From Aquilaria yunnanensis (lineage: Eukaryota; Streptophyta; Magnoliopsida; Malvales; Thymelaeaceae), in assembly GCA_039654915.1 (NCBI GenBank), contig CM077596.1:6696001-6760000 (forward strand): a DNA stretch of 64,000 nucleotides, read 5' to 3'. The notes beneath the pieces are model-generated. The model made no database searches. It worked only from the letters and a program-made list of their open reading frames with translations, and was not told where the DNA came from. Made by a program: the position numbers and the translations under genes. Shown here piece after piece: positions 1 through 8,916 of the stretch; the stretch's first letter is position 1, and each line of letters begins with the position of its first letter.

Positions 1-336
1 GCTTATGCCAAAAAAAGAAGAACAAAGAGGCTAGGCGTTTGTCATAATTGTGGATGGTGGATTTGCGGCAATAAATGTCGTTCTCCAGGAGTGATCACCA
101 GAAATCGTAATGATAGAATAAAATTCATCAAGAATGGCTTGCGTAAGGAATCTCTAGAAGATATCCGAGAGGTTCTTGAAGCGCATTCTTGCGGAATAGT
201 GCAATTTGAGGTTGTTGGATTATGGATAATTCTCCAAAAAGAACGAGAACGTTACAGTCTTGGGAATCTGACCCTAAACGACCCTGTTTGCCAGTTTGTG
301 AAAAAGCTAGATGAGATGCAAATCACCGATTCATAG
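1..336 (+). CDS. 3' end of a basic, cysteine-rich protein; function unknown, possible virus-derived nucleic-acid-binding protein
   Basis: The frame is open from the first base of the window to a TAG at 334-336, so the start lies outside; the GTG at 91 is unlikely to be a real start. The visible 111 residues begin with a lysine/arginine-rich stretch (AYAKKRRTKRLG). A compact cysteine cluster follows, C-x2-C-x4-C-x3-C (CHNCGWWICGNKC), then a Pro-Gly and a charged, probably helical tail. A basic run before a small cysteine cluster suggests RNA or DNA binding. The arrangement recalls the small 3'-terminal nucleic-acid-binding proteins of Betaflexiviridae such as carlaviruses and vitiviruses, which would make this an endogenised viral fragment. 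The finger spacing is not the standard carlavirus one, so this is inference from motif layout. An unknown plant gene is the alternative. Confidence 0.35.
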   Translation, partial: AYAKKRRTKRLGVCHNCGWWICGNKCRSPGVITRNRNDRIKFIKNGLRKESLEDIREVLEAHSCGIVQFEVVGLWIILQKERERYSLGNLTLNDPVCQFVKKLDEMQITDS

Positions 337-389
337 AAAGCATTGAAGCCGTTACTGGACGCAAAGCCAGTAGAAGATGGAACAAGGTC

Positions 390-855
390 ACGATTACTGT
401 ACGTGCTAGCTGTCGCTTTTGAAATTTTCCTCCTCTTTTGGTAATAATGTATCCACTCCTGACATGAACCAAAGTCATGATTACTGTACGTGCTAGCTGT
501 CGTTTTTGAAATTTTCCTCCTCTTTCAGCGATAATGTATCCACTCTTGACATAAGCCATAGTCACGATACTGTACATGCTAGCTGACGCTTTTGAAATTT
601 TCCTCCCATAATGTACCCACTCCTGACATGAGCTATAATTATGACTACTGTATATACCTGCCACTTTTGAAATTTTCCTTCTCATCCGACAATCATGTAC
701 CTACTCCTGACATAAGCTACAGTCGCGACTACTGTACATGCTAGCAGCTATTTTGAAAATTTTCCTCCTCTTTTAACGATAGTGTACCCATACCGGACCA
801 GAGTCATACCCGTGACTACTATGAATAGCTGGCAATAATGTATCCATTCTTGAAA
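390..855. repeat. Minisatellite, about 5.5 copies of a 76-88 bp unit
   Basis: Each unit contains ACTGTACRTGCTAGCTG, then TTTTGAAATTTTCCTCC, then AATGTAYCCACTCCTGACAT. Units begin near 391, 479, 566, 642, 728 and 815. The copies differ by point changes and short deletions; the unit at 566 lacks about 12 bases. The array ends about 30 bp before the TATA box of the LOG-like gene. The short minus-strand open frame across it is a by-product of the repeats. Confidence 0.85.
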
Positions 856-884
856 AATAAAATTATTGCCTTATCTCTTCATCT

Positions 885-898
885 CTATAAATATATCC
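885..898 (+). promoter_or_regulatory. TATA box of the LOG-like gene
   Basis: CTATAAATATATCC is a strong plant TATA element about 40 bp before the ATG at 926. It lies inside the 5' extension of the open frame that starts at a TTG (866). That argues that translation begins at 926 and that the 5' leader is very short. Confidence 0.55.
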
Positions 899-925
899 TC
901 TTTTCTCACAAGGGTAAGGATAGGA

Positions 926-1555
926 ATGGAGAAAACCCCAACTCGTAAATCCCGAAGTATTTGTGTATTTTCTGGGGCTTTTCCTGGAAAAGATGAAGAG
1001 TATTTAAAAGCAGCCAACCATTTGGGTAGAGTATTAGCTGAGCGAAAAATACATTTAGTTTATGGAGGAGGTAGTGTCGGATTAATGGGAGGTGTAGCAT
1101 CAGCAGCATCTCTAGGAGGAAGTCAAGTTCTGGGCATTATCCCTGGACCTCTGAAATTTATTTCTGGGGGCACGATTGGAGAAGAATTAGTGGTTAAAAA
1201 TTTGCAAGAGCGTGTGTTACAAATGCTTTTAAATGCTGATGCTTTTATCGCTCTACCAGGTGGTTTTGGCACATTGGGAGAAGTCTTTCAAATTGCTTCC
1301 ATGGCCCAACTTAATTTGCATAAGAAACCCATTGGGCTTTTAAATGTTAACAATTTCTTTACAGGTCTGATAGCTTTTATGGATTATGCTATGCAGAAGA
1401 ATTTCATATCAAGAGTAGCACGGCGAATCATAATATCCGCAACAACTGCTGAAGAATTGCTAGATAAAATACAAGCTTTTGTTCCTGAACCAGATCCAGC
1501 AATGATTCAGATAGACTGGACACGACAGTCTTTCCCGACCAGTTCACTCTCATAA
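926..1555 (+). CDS. LOG-like cytokinin riboside 5'-monophosphate phosphoribohydrolase, intronless
   Basis: The product is 209 residues, the normal LOG length. LOG enzymes release active free-base cytokinin from cytokinin nucleoside monophosphates in the cytosol. The Rossmann-like fold is visible: a first strand (SICVFSGAFPG), YGGGSVGLMG near residues 51-60, and the signature PGGFGTLGE near 111-119. The glutamate of that signature and the arginine of LQERVLQM are present at the expected catalytic positions. The ATG at 926 is preferred because the longer frame starts at TTG and runs across the TATA box. Typical plant LOG genes have several introns and this one has none, so it may be an expressed retrocopy or a divergent intronless clade. 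No stop or frameshift is seen. Its neighbours are a minisatellite upstream and a retroelement 3' region downstream. Confidence 0.8.
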   Translation: MEKTPTRKSRSICVFSGAFPGKDEEYLKAANHLGRVLAERKIHLVYGGGSVGLMGGVASAASLGGSQVLGIIPGPLKFISGGTIGEELVVKNLQERVLQMLLNADAFIALPGGFGTLGEVFQIASMAQLNLHKKPIGLLNVNNFFTGLIAFMDYAMQKNFISRVARRIIISATTAEELLDKIQAFVPEPDPAMIQIDWTRQSFPTSSLS

Positions 1556-2100
1556 TGGTCCTCTACTCACCCTGTTGAAGTATTGTGGAAGAAGAAGTGA
1601 TCCGATCCGTTTTGCTTGTCCTTTAGTTTTATTATCAGCATTTTCTTTCGTGTTTTAGTTTTTCTTTCAGGGAATTTCCTTTTTTTATCTTATAAGATAG
1701 TTTCGTCCATGCTGATATTAAAACCATAGGACAATGCCTTTAGGTTGGAATGGCTGAGTAAAGAGTAATTTTTATTGCTCTTGAGACGCATCCTATTAGG
1801 TCTACCAGGCATAACATTTTGGGATAGTTAAGCTTCAACCTTATTTGGATGACATATCTCTTAAGCGAATCTATATTTACTAAAGAAAATATTAGATGAA
1901 CCTTGGATATTGATTCCAAACATCCGTTCCCTTTACATAATTTGTTAGCGATATTGTCATCATCAAGATTCACTCATTTTATCGAAGTCTAAAATTTCGC
2001 ACTCGCCTATTATGCAAATTCACACTTTCGAAGAAAATTATTCCAATTCTAATTGCTTTCATATAAATTTCGCTCGAGGTTCAAGGAGATTTCCTTAACC
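1556..2100. other. Non-coding; LOG 3' flank grading into a retroelement 3' region
   Basis: No gene is supported. The stretch is pyrimidine-rich at 1600-1700 and then moderately AT-rich. The first partial unit of the 73-bp array appears near 2075. It probably holds the LOG 3' UTR followed by the hypervariable 3' untranslated part of the Tat-type element whose LTR starts at 3672. The boundary between the two is not visible. Confidence 0.4.
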
Positions 2101-3545
2101 TCATTCCATCAATTTTCCTTCAAACGATAGGAGAGTTCCTATCGTCGAGGTTCTAAGGTAGGGCCCTTAACCTCAAAATCAACAATTTTCCTTCAAACGA
2201 TAGGAGAGTTCCTATCGTCGAGGTTCTAAGGTAGGACCCTTAACCTCAAAACAATCAATTTTCCTTCAAACGATAGGAGAGTTCCTATCGTCGAGGTTCT
2301 AAGGTAGGGCCCTTAACCTCAAAACCATCAATTTTCCTTCAAACGATAGGAGAGTTCCTATCGTCGAGGTTTTAAGATAGGACCCTTAACCTCAAAACAA
2401 TCAATTTTACTTCAAACGATAGGAGAGTTCCTATCGTCGAGGTTCTAAGGTAAGACCCTTAACCTCAAAATCATCAATTTTCCTTCAAACGATAGGAGAG
2501 TTCCTATCGTCGAGGTTCTAAGGTAGGACCCTTAACCTCAAAATCATCAATTTTCCTTCAAACGATAGGAGAGTTCCTATCGTCGAGGTTCTAAGGTAGG
2601 ACCCCTAACCTCATTCAAACAATTTTCCTTCAAATGATAGGAGAGTTCCTATCGTCGAGGTTCTAAGGTAGGACCCTTAACCTCAAAACAATCAATTTTA
2701 CTTCAAATGATAGGAGAGTTCCTATCGTCGAGGTTCTAAGATAGGACCCTTAACCTCAAAATCATCAATTTTCCTTCAAATGATAGGAGAGTTCCTATCG
2801 TCGAGGTTCTAAGGTAGGACCCTTAACCTCAAAACAATCAATTTTACTTCAAACGATAGGAAAGTTCCTATCGTCGAGGTTCTAAGGTAGGACCCTTAAC
2901 CTCAAAATCATCAATTTTCCTTCAAATGATAGGAGAGTTCCTATCGTCGAGGTTCTAAGGTAGGACCCTTAACCTCAAAACAATCAATTTTACTTCAAAC
3001 GATAGGAGAGTTCCTATCGTCGAGGTTCTAAGGTAGGACCCTTAACCTCAAAATCATCAATTTTCCTTCAAATGATAGGAGAGTTCCTATCGTCGAGGTT
3101 CTAAGGTAGGACCCTTAACCTCAAAACAATCAATTTTCCTTCAAACGATAGGAGAGTTCCTATCGTCGAGGTTCTAAGGTAGGACCCTTAACCTCATTCA
3201 AACAATTTTCCTTCAAATGATAGGAGAGTTCCTATCGTCGAGGTTCTAAGGTAGGACCCTTAACCTCAAAACAATCAATTTTACTTCAAACGATAGGAGA
3301 GTTCCTATCGTCGAGGTTCTAAGGTAGGACCCTTAACCTCAAAATCATCAATTTTCCTTCAAACAATAGGAGAGTTCCTGTCATCGAGGTTCTAAGGTAG
3401 GACCCTTAACCTCAAAACAATCAATTTTACTTCAAACGATAGGAGAGTTCCTATCGTCGAGGTTCTAAGGTAGGACCCTTAACCTCAAAATTATCAAATT
3501 TTCCTTCAACGATAGGAGAGTTCTTACCGCAGAGGCTTTAAAAAA
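2100..3545 (+). repeat. Tandem array, 20 copies of a 73-bp unit with two inverted repeats per unit
   Basis: The core GAGAGTTCCTATCG, or a one-base variant, recurs at 2131, 2204, 2277, 2350, 2423, 2496, 2569, 2641, 2714, 2787, 2860, 2933, 3006, 3079, 3152, 3224, 3297, 3370, 3443 and 3516. The period is 73, with two 72-bp exceptions. Each unit has a perfect 8-bp hairpin (CGATAGGA, loop GAGT, TCCTATCG) and a second imperfect one (GAGGTT-CT-AAGG paired with CCTTAACCTC). Variants such as TTTACTTC/TTTCCTTC and AAACGATAG/AAATGATAG partly alternate, which suggests dimer-scale amplification. The array lies between a coding-free stretch and a polypurine tract, where Tat-lineage elements are known to carry tandem repeats. 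Confidence 0.95.
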
Positions 3546-3656
3546 AAAAAAAAATTCCTTAACCACATAGTTTAGGCGGCGAGAAGGTTCTCAACGGCTA
3601 GCTAAGACGGACGAAATTTGGTAACTACTTTGCATACATCATGTCCGATGAAGCAT

Positions 3657-3671
3657 GCAAAGGGGGGCAGC
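3657..3671 (+). other. Polypurine tract before the Tat/Ogre-type LTR
   Basis: GCAAAGGGGGGCAG lies directly before the LTR terminus TGTTGACACC. A purine tract here primes plus-strand DNA synthesis. It marks the following LTR as a 3' LTR and the 73-bp array as part of the element's 3' untranslated region. Confidence 0.7.
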
Positions 3672-4178
3672 TGTTGACACCCAATTTCGTCCGGCCTTTT
3701 TTTTAAAAAAATTTTAAAAAAAAAACTAATTAAAAAAATTATTATTATTATTATTATTATTGCTAAAAAATTTTAATTATGTTAATTAGTTTAAAATATA
3801 TTTTTATTTTGAGAAGATTTGATTTAAAATAATATATGTGCGAATATGTATGTGTTTGGAATAAAAATAAAATTTCAGAAAAAAATGACAAAAAAATTAA
3901 AAGTTTGAGGTAAAAATGACAAAATTGAGAAGTTTCGGACAAAATTGACAAATTCTGAAAGTTTCAGGAGCTTTGGGTAATTTTTCGCGTCAATTTTGGG
4001 CCTAAACGGACGTTTCTAGCCCAAATTGACAGAAAACGTTAAAATTGTCAAAATCAGAAGCTTCTGAGCTTATCCAGAGCTGGAGTAACGTAAAGGACTG
4101 AAACTGTCATTTTACCAATTTAAAAGATAAGTTTGATATTTTTTATTAATTTATCCGTCCACAGTTCAGCTAAGCTCC

Positions 4179-4190
4179 TTCTATAAATAC
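4179..4190 (+). promoter_or_regulatory. TATA box in the Tat/Ogre-type LTR
   Basis: TTCTATAAATACC is a strong plant TATA motif about 510 bp into the LTR. It probably marks the U3/R transition, with transcription starting near 4210 and running right, consistent with the polypurine tract on the left. Confidence 0.55.
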
Positions 4191-4374
4191 CACCCCAAAT
4201 TCAGTGCTGAACATATAGAAAATCAGAGAAAAAAGTTCAGAGCTCCGTTTTAGAAAAAGAGAAAATAGAAGCCTTAGTCCTAGGCTCTCCTCCCTCTGCC
4301 AAAACAGTCCCAAAATTATTTTTTCTTACGTTTCGACTACCTTCTTCCTCCGTTTTCTCTTTCTTTCTTTTTCT

Positions 4375-4655
4375 GTCGCCGTCCTATCCCGCTGCCGTCG
4401 CCCTGCCGCCGCCGTCTCGCCGTTGCCGTCGTTCCTACGCCGTCGCCGTCGCCATCGCCGCCGCGCCCAGCAGTCCTGCCGTCTCGCGCCGCCGCACCCA
4501 GCCGTCCTGCCGCCGTCGCCCCCGCTCCCTCGCTGCCGTCGTCCCGGCCGCCGTTACCCTCGCCGCCGTCGCCCCGCGCCCTCGTCGCCGTCGCCCGGCC
4601 GCCTCCGCCTGCCCAGCCCCGTCACCCCCCCTCCTCCCTCGCGTCGCCTCTGATT
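4375..4655. repeat. GC-rich CCGTCG/GCCGCC low-complexity tract
   Basis: This is a degenerate run of CCGTCGCC-type triplets inside an otherwise AT-rich LTR. It is open on both strands, but the predicted products are proline/arginine or glycine/alanine/arginine strings of no family. It lies just downstream of the TATA box, so it would form a very GC-rich leader in the element's RNA. Confidence 0.8.
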
Positions 4656-4914
4656 CTTTCTCCAGATTCAATTTTAATTTTTAAGGGTAAAACCTCCTTT
4701 CAGTCCTTCATCTTTTCAATTTCTTTCTATTAGGTCACTAACCTTTTTATTTTTTCTTTGCAGAAAATTAATTAACTAACTCATTTATTTTTTACTTGTT
4801 TATTTATTTGTTTATTATTGTTATTATTACTAACCTTTTTTTTTTTGTTATTAGCAACTAACAACTAACTTGCTAATTTTTACTAACCTTTATTTTTATT
4901 GTTGTTAATAATTA

Positions 4915-5425
4915 ATTAAATTGTCTAACTTTTATTTTTGTTGTAATTAATTAACTTAATTAAACTTGGCTAACTTTTATTTATTGTTGTTAATTAATTA
5001 ACTTAATTAAACTTGGCTAACTTTTATTATTGTTATTAATTAATTAACTTAATTAAACTTGGCTAACTTTTATTTATTGTTGTTAATTAATTAACTTAAT
5101 TAAACTTGGCTAACTTTTATTTATTGTTATTAATTAATTAACTTAATTAAACTTGGCTAACTTTTATTTATTGTTGTTAATTAATTAACTTAATTAAACT
5201 TGGCTAACTTTTATTTATTGTTGTTAATTAATTAACTTAATTAAACTTGGCTAACTTTTATTATTGTTGTTAATTAATTAACTTAATTAAACTTGGCTAA
5301 ATTTTATTATTGTTGATAATTAATTAACTTAATTAAACTTGGCTAATTTTTATTATTGTTGATAATTAATTAACTTAATTAAACTTGGCTAATTTTTATT
5401 ATTGTTGTTAATTAATTAACTTTTA
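4915..5425. repeat. Tandem array, about 10 copies of a 46-47 bp AT-rich unit inside the LTR
   Basis: AAACTTGGCTAA recurs at about 4962, 5009, 5055, 5102, 5149, 5196, 5243, 5289, 5335 and 5381. Each is followed by a TTTTATTTATTGTTGTTAA-like stretch and then the partly palindromic TTAATTAATTAACTTAATTAA. Later copies change CTAACTTTTA to CTAATTTTTA, so the array grew stepwise. Confidence 0.9.
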
Positions 5426-6826
5426 TAATTGTTGCTAACATTTATTATTTTTTTTAAGTGGATGGCCAAAAAGCCCCACTTTATTAATTTTTCTTTATAT
5501 GATTTAATTTATTTAATTAACCTTTTACCCATAAATAAAACAAAAACTAAAAGAAGATTATTTTGTAATTAATTATTAAGGCTAATAAAAATTTAAAAGC
5601 CAATTATTTTATTTTTATTTTGGAATACATGTTTTATTATAACAAAGTTAACTTTTTGTTAAAATTAATAAATAAACATGATTAAATCAATTCTTTTTAA
5701 ATATTTTTTTAAAAATTCAAGAAAAATCCAATAAAATTATAAATAAAATTAATAACTAATTAAAAAGTTAAAATCTAATAAAAATTAAAACTCCATGACC
5801 AAATGATCCGTCAGGATCCATGGCTTGGAATCATTTTTAAATAAAGTATATAATAATTTATTTTCTTTATGAAAAATAAAAACTTTGGACTAATATATTA
5901 ATAATTAAAATAATAAAATATAACTTTTTAGTTTTCTTTATTAATAAAAAGAATAATAAAAAGTAAAATTTTTGGGCTAACATTTTATTCAATAATATTT
6001 TACTTATTTCTTTTAAAATAATGAAAAGATATCACTTTTTGTTTCCTTTATAAAAATCTTAATAAAAAATAAATCAAAAAATAATTGAATTTCTCTTAAA
6101 TATTTTAGACTTATTAATTAGATATACTTTCACAGATATAAATTAAAATTAAAAAAAAAATCTTTCATCAAACAAAATAAAATATAAATATCAAGACTTT
6201 TGTTTTAAAATACATATAAATTTTTGGTTAAATAATCTTTTATTCCAAAACAAATTAAATAAATATCAAAACTTTTCTTCTTTTGTTTAAAATATACATA
6301 TAAATTTTTGATTTTCTTAATTAAACAATTACTTTTGGTTAATCTTTTATCAAAACAAAATAAAACAAAATAAAATATTAAGACTTATATTATTTTAAAT
6401 TAAAATATAATTTTTGCTTTCTTTAATGAATAAATAAGATCTTGATTTAATAATTTTTTTTATTTTTGTTTATCTTTTATTAAATAAAAAGAACAAGCAT
6501 AACATAAAATATAAATCTTTCTTGATTAATTTATTTCTTCTTTTTAAATAAACATAAAATAAATCTCAAGATTAATTAATTAACTTTCTTATTAGAAAAA
6601 AAAATTAATTACTTTTGAATTCTTTTATAAATTAAGTAATTATTTAAATAATAAATATCCTTCATCAAAGCAAAAAAAAAATTAATAAAAAAAAGAAGAA
6701 AACCTCCACTTTATTTATTGTTATTTTTTATTTTATGGATAAACTCATTTCATTTAAAGAAATTAGCCATAAAAAATATATATGAAAAATAAATCTGAAC
6801 CATGTTGTTAAGTAAAAAAAAAATTT

Positions 6827-6927
6827 AGTTCATGGTATATTGGCTGGAAACTGTCTCGTGCCCGCTTTTGAGCTGCTTCACCTGGTGAAGAGGGTCTGAC
6901 TGAGTAACAACGCCCCGTACCATGAAC
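6827..6927. other. GC-richer structured island within the AT-rich LTR
   Basis: About 100 bp of mixed composition is set in roughly 2 kb of AT-rich DNA. It is bounded by a 10-bp inverted repeat, GTTCATGGTA and TACCATGAAC. Inside is a perfect hairpin, CTTCACC-T-GGTGAAG (6876-6890). The layout suggests a conserved RNA structure or a small captured sequence. No function can be assigned. Confidence 0.5.
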
Positions 6928-7394
6928 AAAGATTTTTATTTTTTAAACTCTTTGATTCCTTTAAATTAACTTCTTATTAAATAAAAAAATTAATTTTTTT
7001 AATTCTTTTATAAATTGAGTAATTCTTTAAATAATAAATATCCTTCATTAAACAAGAAAAAAATAAAAAAAAGAAAAGATAAGAAAAAGAAAAGAAAGAT
7101 AAGAAAAAGAAAACAAAAGAAAGAAAACAAAAGAAAATTAAAAAGTAAAAAATAAGAAGAAAAAGAAAGAAAGAAAAAGTAAAAATATAAAGATAAATTT
7201 AGTAATTAAACTAAAAATTAATAATAAGAATTAAATAATTACGATAAATTAAATCAATTTCCATATCCGGATGATCCGGCAGGATCTACGGTTTGGAAAA
7301 TATCAAACTTTTAAAATAAATAAATTAAATAAAAAGATAAAAATCCATATTTTTACAATATGAATAAAATTGTTTAAAATTTCACCAAATTCCG

Positions 7395-7480
7395 TGTCCA
7401 AATGACTCGGCAGAGTCCATGGTTCGGAATCAAAATCTTCCATGTCCAAATGACTCGGCAGAGTCCATGGTTCGGAAGTA
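7395..7480. repeat. Short direct repeats near the LTR 3' end, with relatives at 5795 and 7262
   Basis: A ~38-bp motif containing CAAATGACTCGGCAGAGTCC followed by ATGGTTCGGAA occurs twice in tandem at 7397-7434 and 7441-7478. Diverged copies lie near 5795 (GATCCGTCAGGATCCATGG) and 7262 (GATCCGGCAGGATCTACGG). The half-symmetrical CGGCAGAGTCC/GGATCC core is shared. Confidence 0.7.
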
Positions 7481-7627
7481 TAAAATTCTATCCAAATTAA
7501 CTTAAAAATCCACATTTTCCCATAATTCAGTTAAAATTTCTAATTTCGAAAATTAACTGAAAATTTTTAAAAGCAAAGTAAAACAAAATTAAAATCAACT
7601 AAGGTGCCAATTTTGGGCGCTATAACA

Positions 7628-7748
7628 ATATTGTTTTAGCGTAACCGTACTCCCGATCCCCGAACTCTCGCAGACCAATTTTAAGGTGACCAATCGACCT
7701 AAGAAAACTGATTGGTGGCGACTCCAGAAAACCCGACGTTGCCACACT
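7628..7748 (+). other. Leader-like DNA with a primer-binding-site-like sequence, cut at the copia junction
   Basis: After the candidate LTR end come 85 bp and then TTGGTGGCGACTCC (about 7711-7724). TGGCGACTCC starts with TGG, as tRNA-primed binding sites do, and resembles sites of Ogre-type elements. If so, this LTR has an element's 3' side on its left and an element's 5' leader on its right. The sequence stops at 7748, where truncated copia LTR begins. Confidence 0.4.
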
Positions 7749-8902
7749 TGCGTCCTCCAAGGAATTGCAAGAGAAGAGTGCGGCTATCCTTTTGGGAGGC
7801 TAGGGCAAGGAGACCTACGAATTTCTCACTAGAAGTTGTATTTATAGTGAGACTCAACTTCCAAGCCTAATAGGTTTCAAAGCCCTAATCCAATTAGGCT
7901 TTAATTTCGGGCTTAATAATGGTTCAACTATTGGGCCCATTATTAATACGAAATTATTGTGAAACCAAAACCCAAATTATGAGCCCATGCACTCTAATGA
8001 TTCAAATAGCTCTATGTGTGCGACCCAATAGGCTCTTACCACATTGGCAATGATCATAAATCACATTTATGATCATAAGCAATGAGCGGTGTCTAGCAAC
8101 ACATCATTGCTACCCAAGTGACAAGATTGTCGATGATTCGTCTAAACCTTTATGATCATCACCGATATATGCCATTGTCCCTTTGTCCAAGATATCAAGA
8201 CTAAGCACGAGACATGGAATGTGTCACTCTCGTATAGCCCAATCTTTGGTTTCTTGATTACCGAGTAGACCAACTTAAACTGATGACATTGATATCATAT
8301 ATCAACTCATCTGAGCATGGCCATGCATTTTTCTAAGTCTTACTCTATCAAGGAGCCCGAAGATATCACTCCCGTTACATAGGAGGGACAAATTCCATTT
8401 TGATCATACAAATCCTTCTGCATGATATGTGACATACCCAATGACCTCCTTCAAGTTCACTCAGTTACGAGCAACAAAGGAAAGTATCAAAGTATGTGAC
8501 TCACATGTAGGGAACCTTGATGATCTTAGGTGGAAGGACTACATATACCATGATCACTATGAGAATCACTTATGACACTCATATAACGATCTATGTAGTG
8601 TTCTCATGGTGGGTCGGTCCAGTACACAAGTTCTCCAACTTGTACCCATATATAGACTACATATCTCATATTAGTCTCCACATATGCTAGTCGTTATGTA
8701 TTATTGCAACCTGCTCCACAATAATACTAGACCAGGGATGTTTAAGAATATCATTATTCTAGGGTTAGAATTATGTTTGTTAAATTACACAGAAACAAAA
8801 CAACAAACATAGTTGTTGGATTAATGCCTTAATAAAATATCATGACTCAATGTGAAAAAAATACAATCATCTTATGATTGGCTTTTGGGCACAACACTAA
8901 CA
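7749..8902 (-). repeat. 3' LTR of the minus-strand copia, truncated
   Basis: It aligns with 14542-15693 from the LTR start through the TATA region. The R/U5 end (counterpart of 14281-14541) is missing. A purine-rich tract (minus-strand AAGTGGGAGATTG) at about 8901-8913 directly precedes the LTR, as a polypurine tract should. Confidence 0.9.
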
Positions 8903-8916
8903 ATCTCCCACTTGCA

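Larger units (their letters stand above)
3672..7627 (+). mobile_element. Long LTR (about 4 kb) of a Tat/Ogre-type Ty3/gypsy retrotransposon
   Basis: It begins with TGTTGACACCC, a typical Tat/Ogre terminus, right after a polypurine tract. A candidate end is TATAACA at 7621-7627, giving TG...CA ends and about 3,956 bp, within the size known for Ogre-like LTRs. Inside are a TATA box near 4181, a GC-rich segment (4370-4655), a 47-bp repeat array (4915-5425), long AT-rich DNA and a structured island (6827-6927). No matching second LTR is in the window, so the 3' end is provisional. The end could also lie closer to TGGCGACTCC at about 7714. Confidence 0.6.

Noticed and set aside
323..685. 120-codon minus-strand frame with internal repeats
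   Set aside because: It is the minus-strand translation of the minisatellite at 390-855.
866..925. Longer N-terminus for the LOG-like protein
   Set aside because: It starts at TTG and runs across the TATA box; the ATG at 926 gives the usual LOG length.
2100..3545. Regular palindromic repeats resembling a CRISPR array
   Set aside because: The whole 73-bp unit repeats, spacers included; the setting is a plant retroelement 3' UTR, and no cas genes are present.
4423..4671. Overlapping open frames on both strands in the GC-rich LTR segment
   Set aside because: They translate CCGTCG-type repeats into proline/arginine or glycine/alanine strings and lie in an LTR leader.
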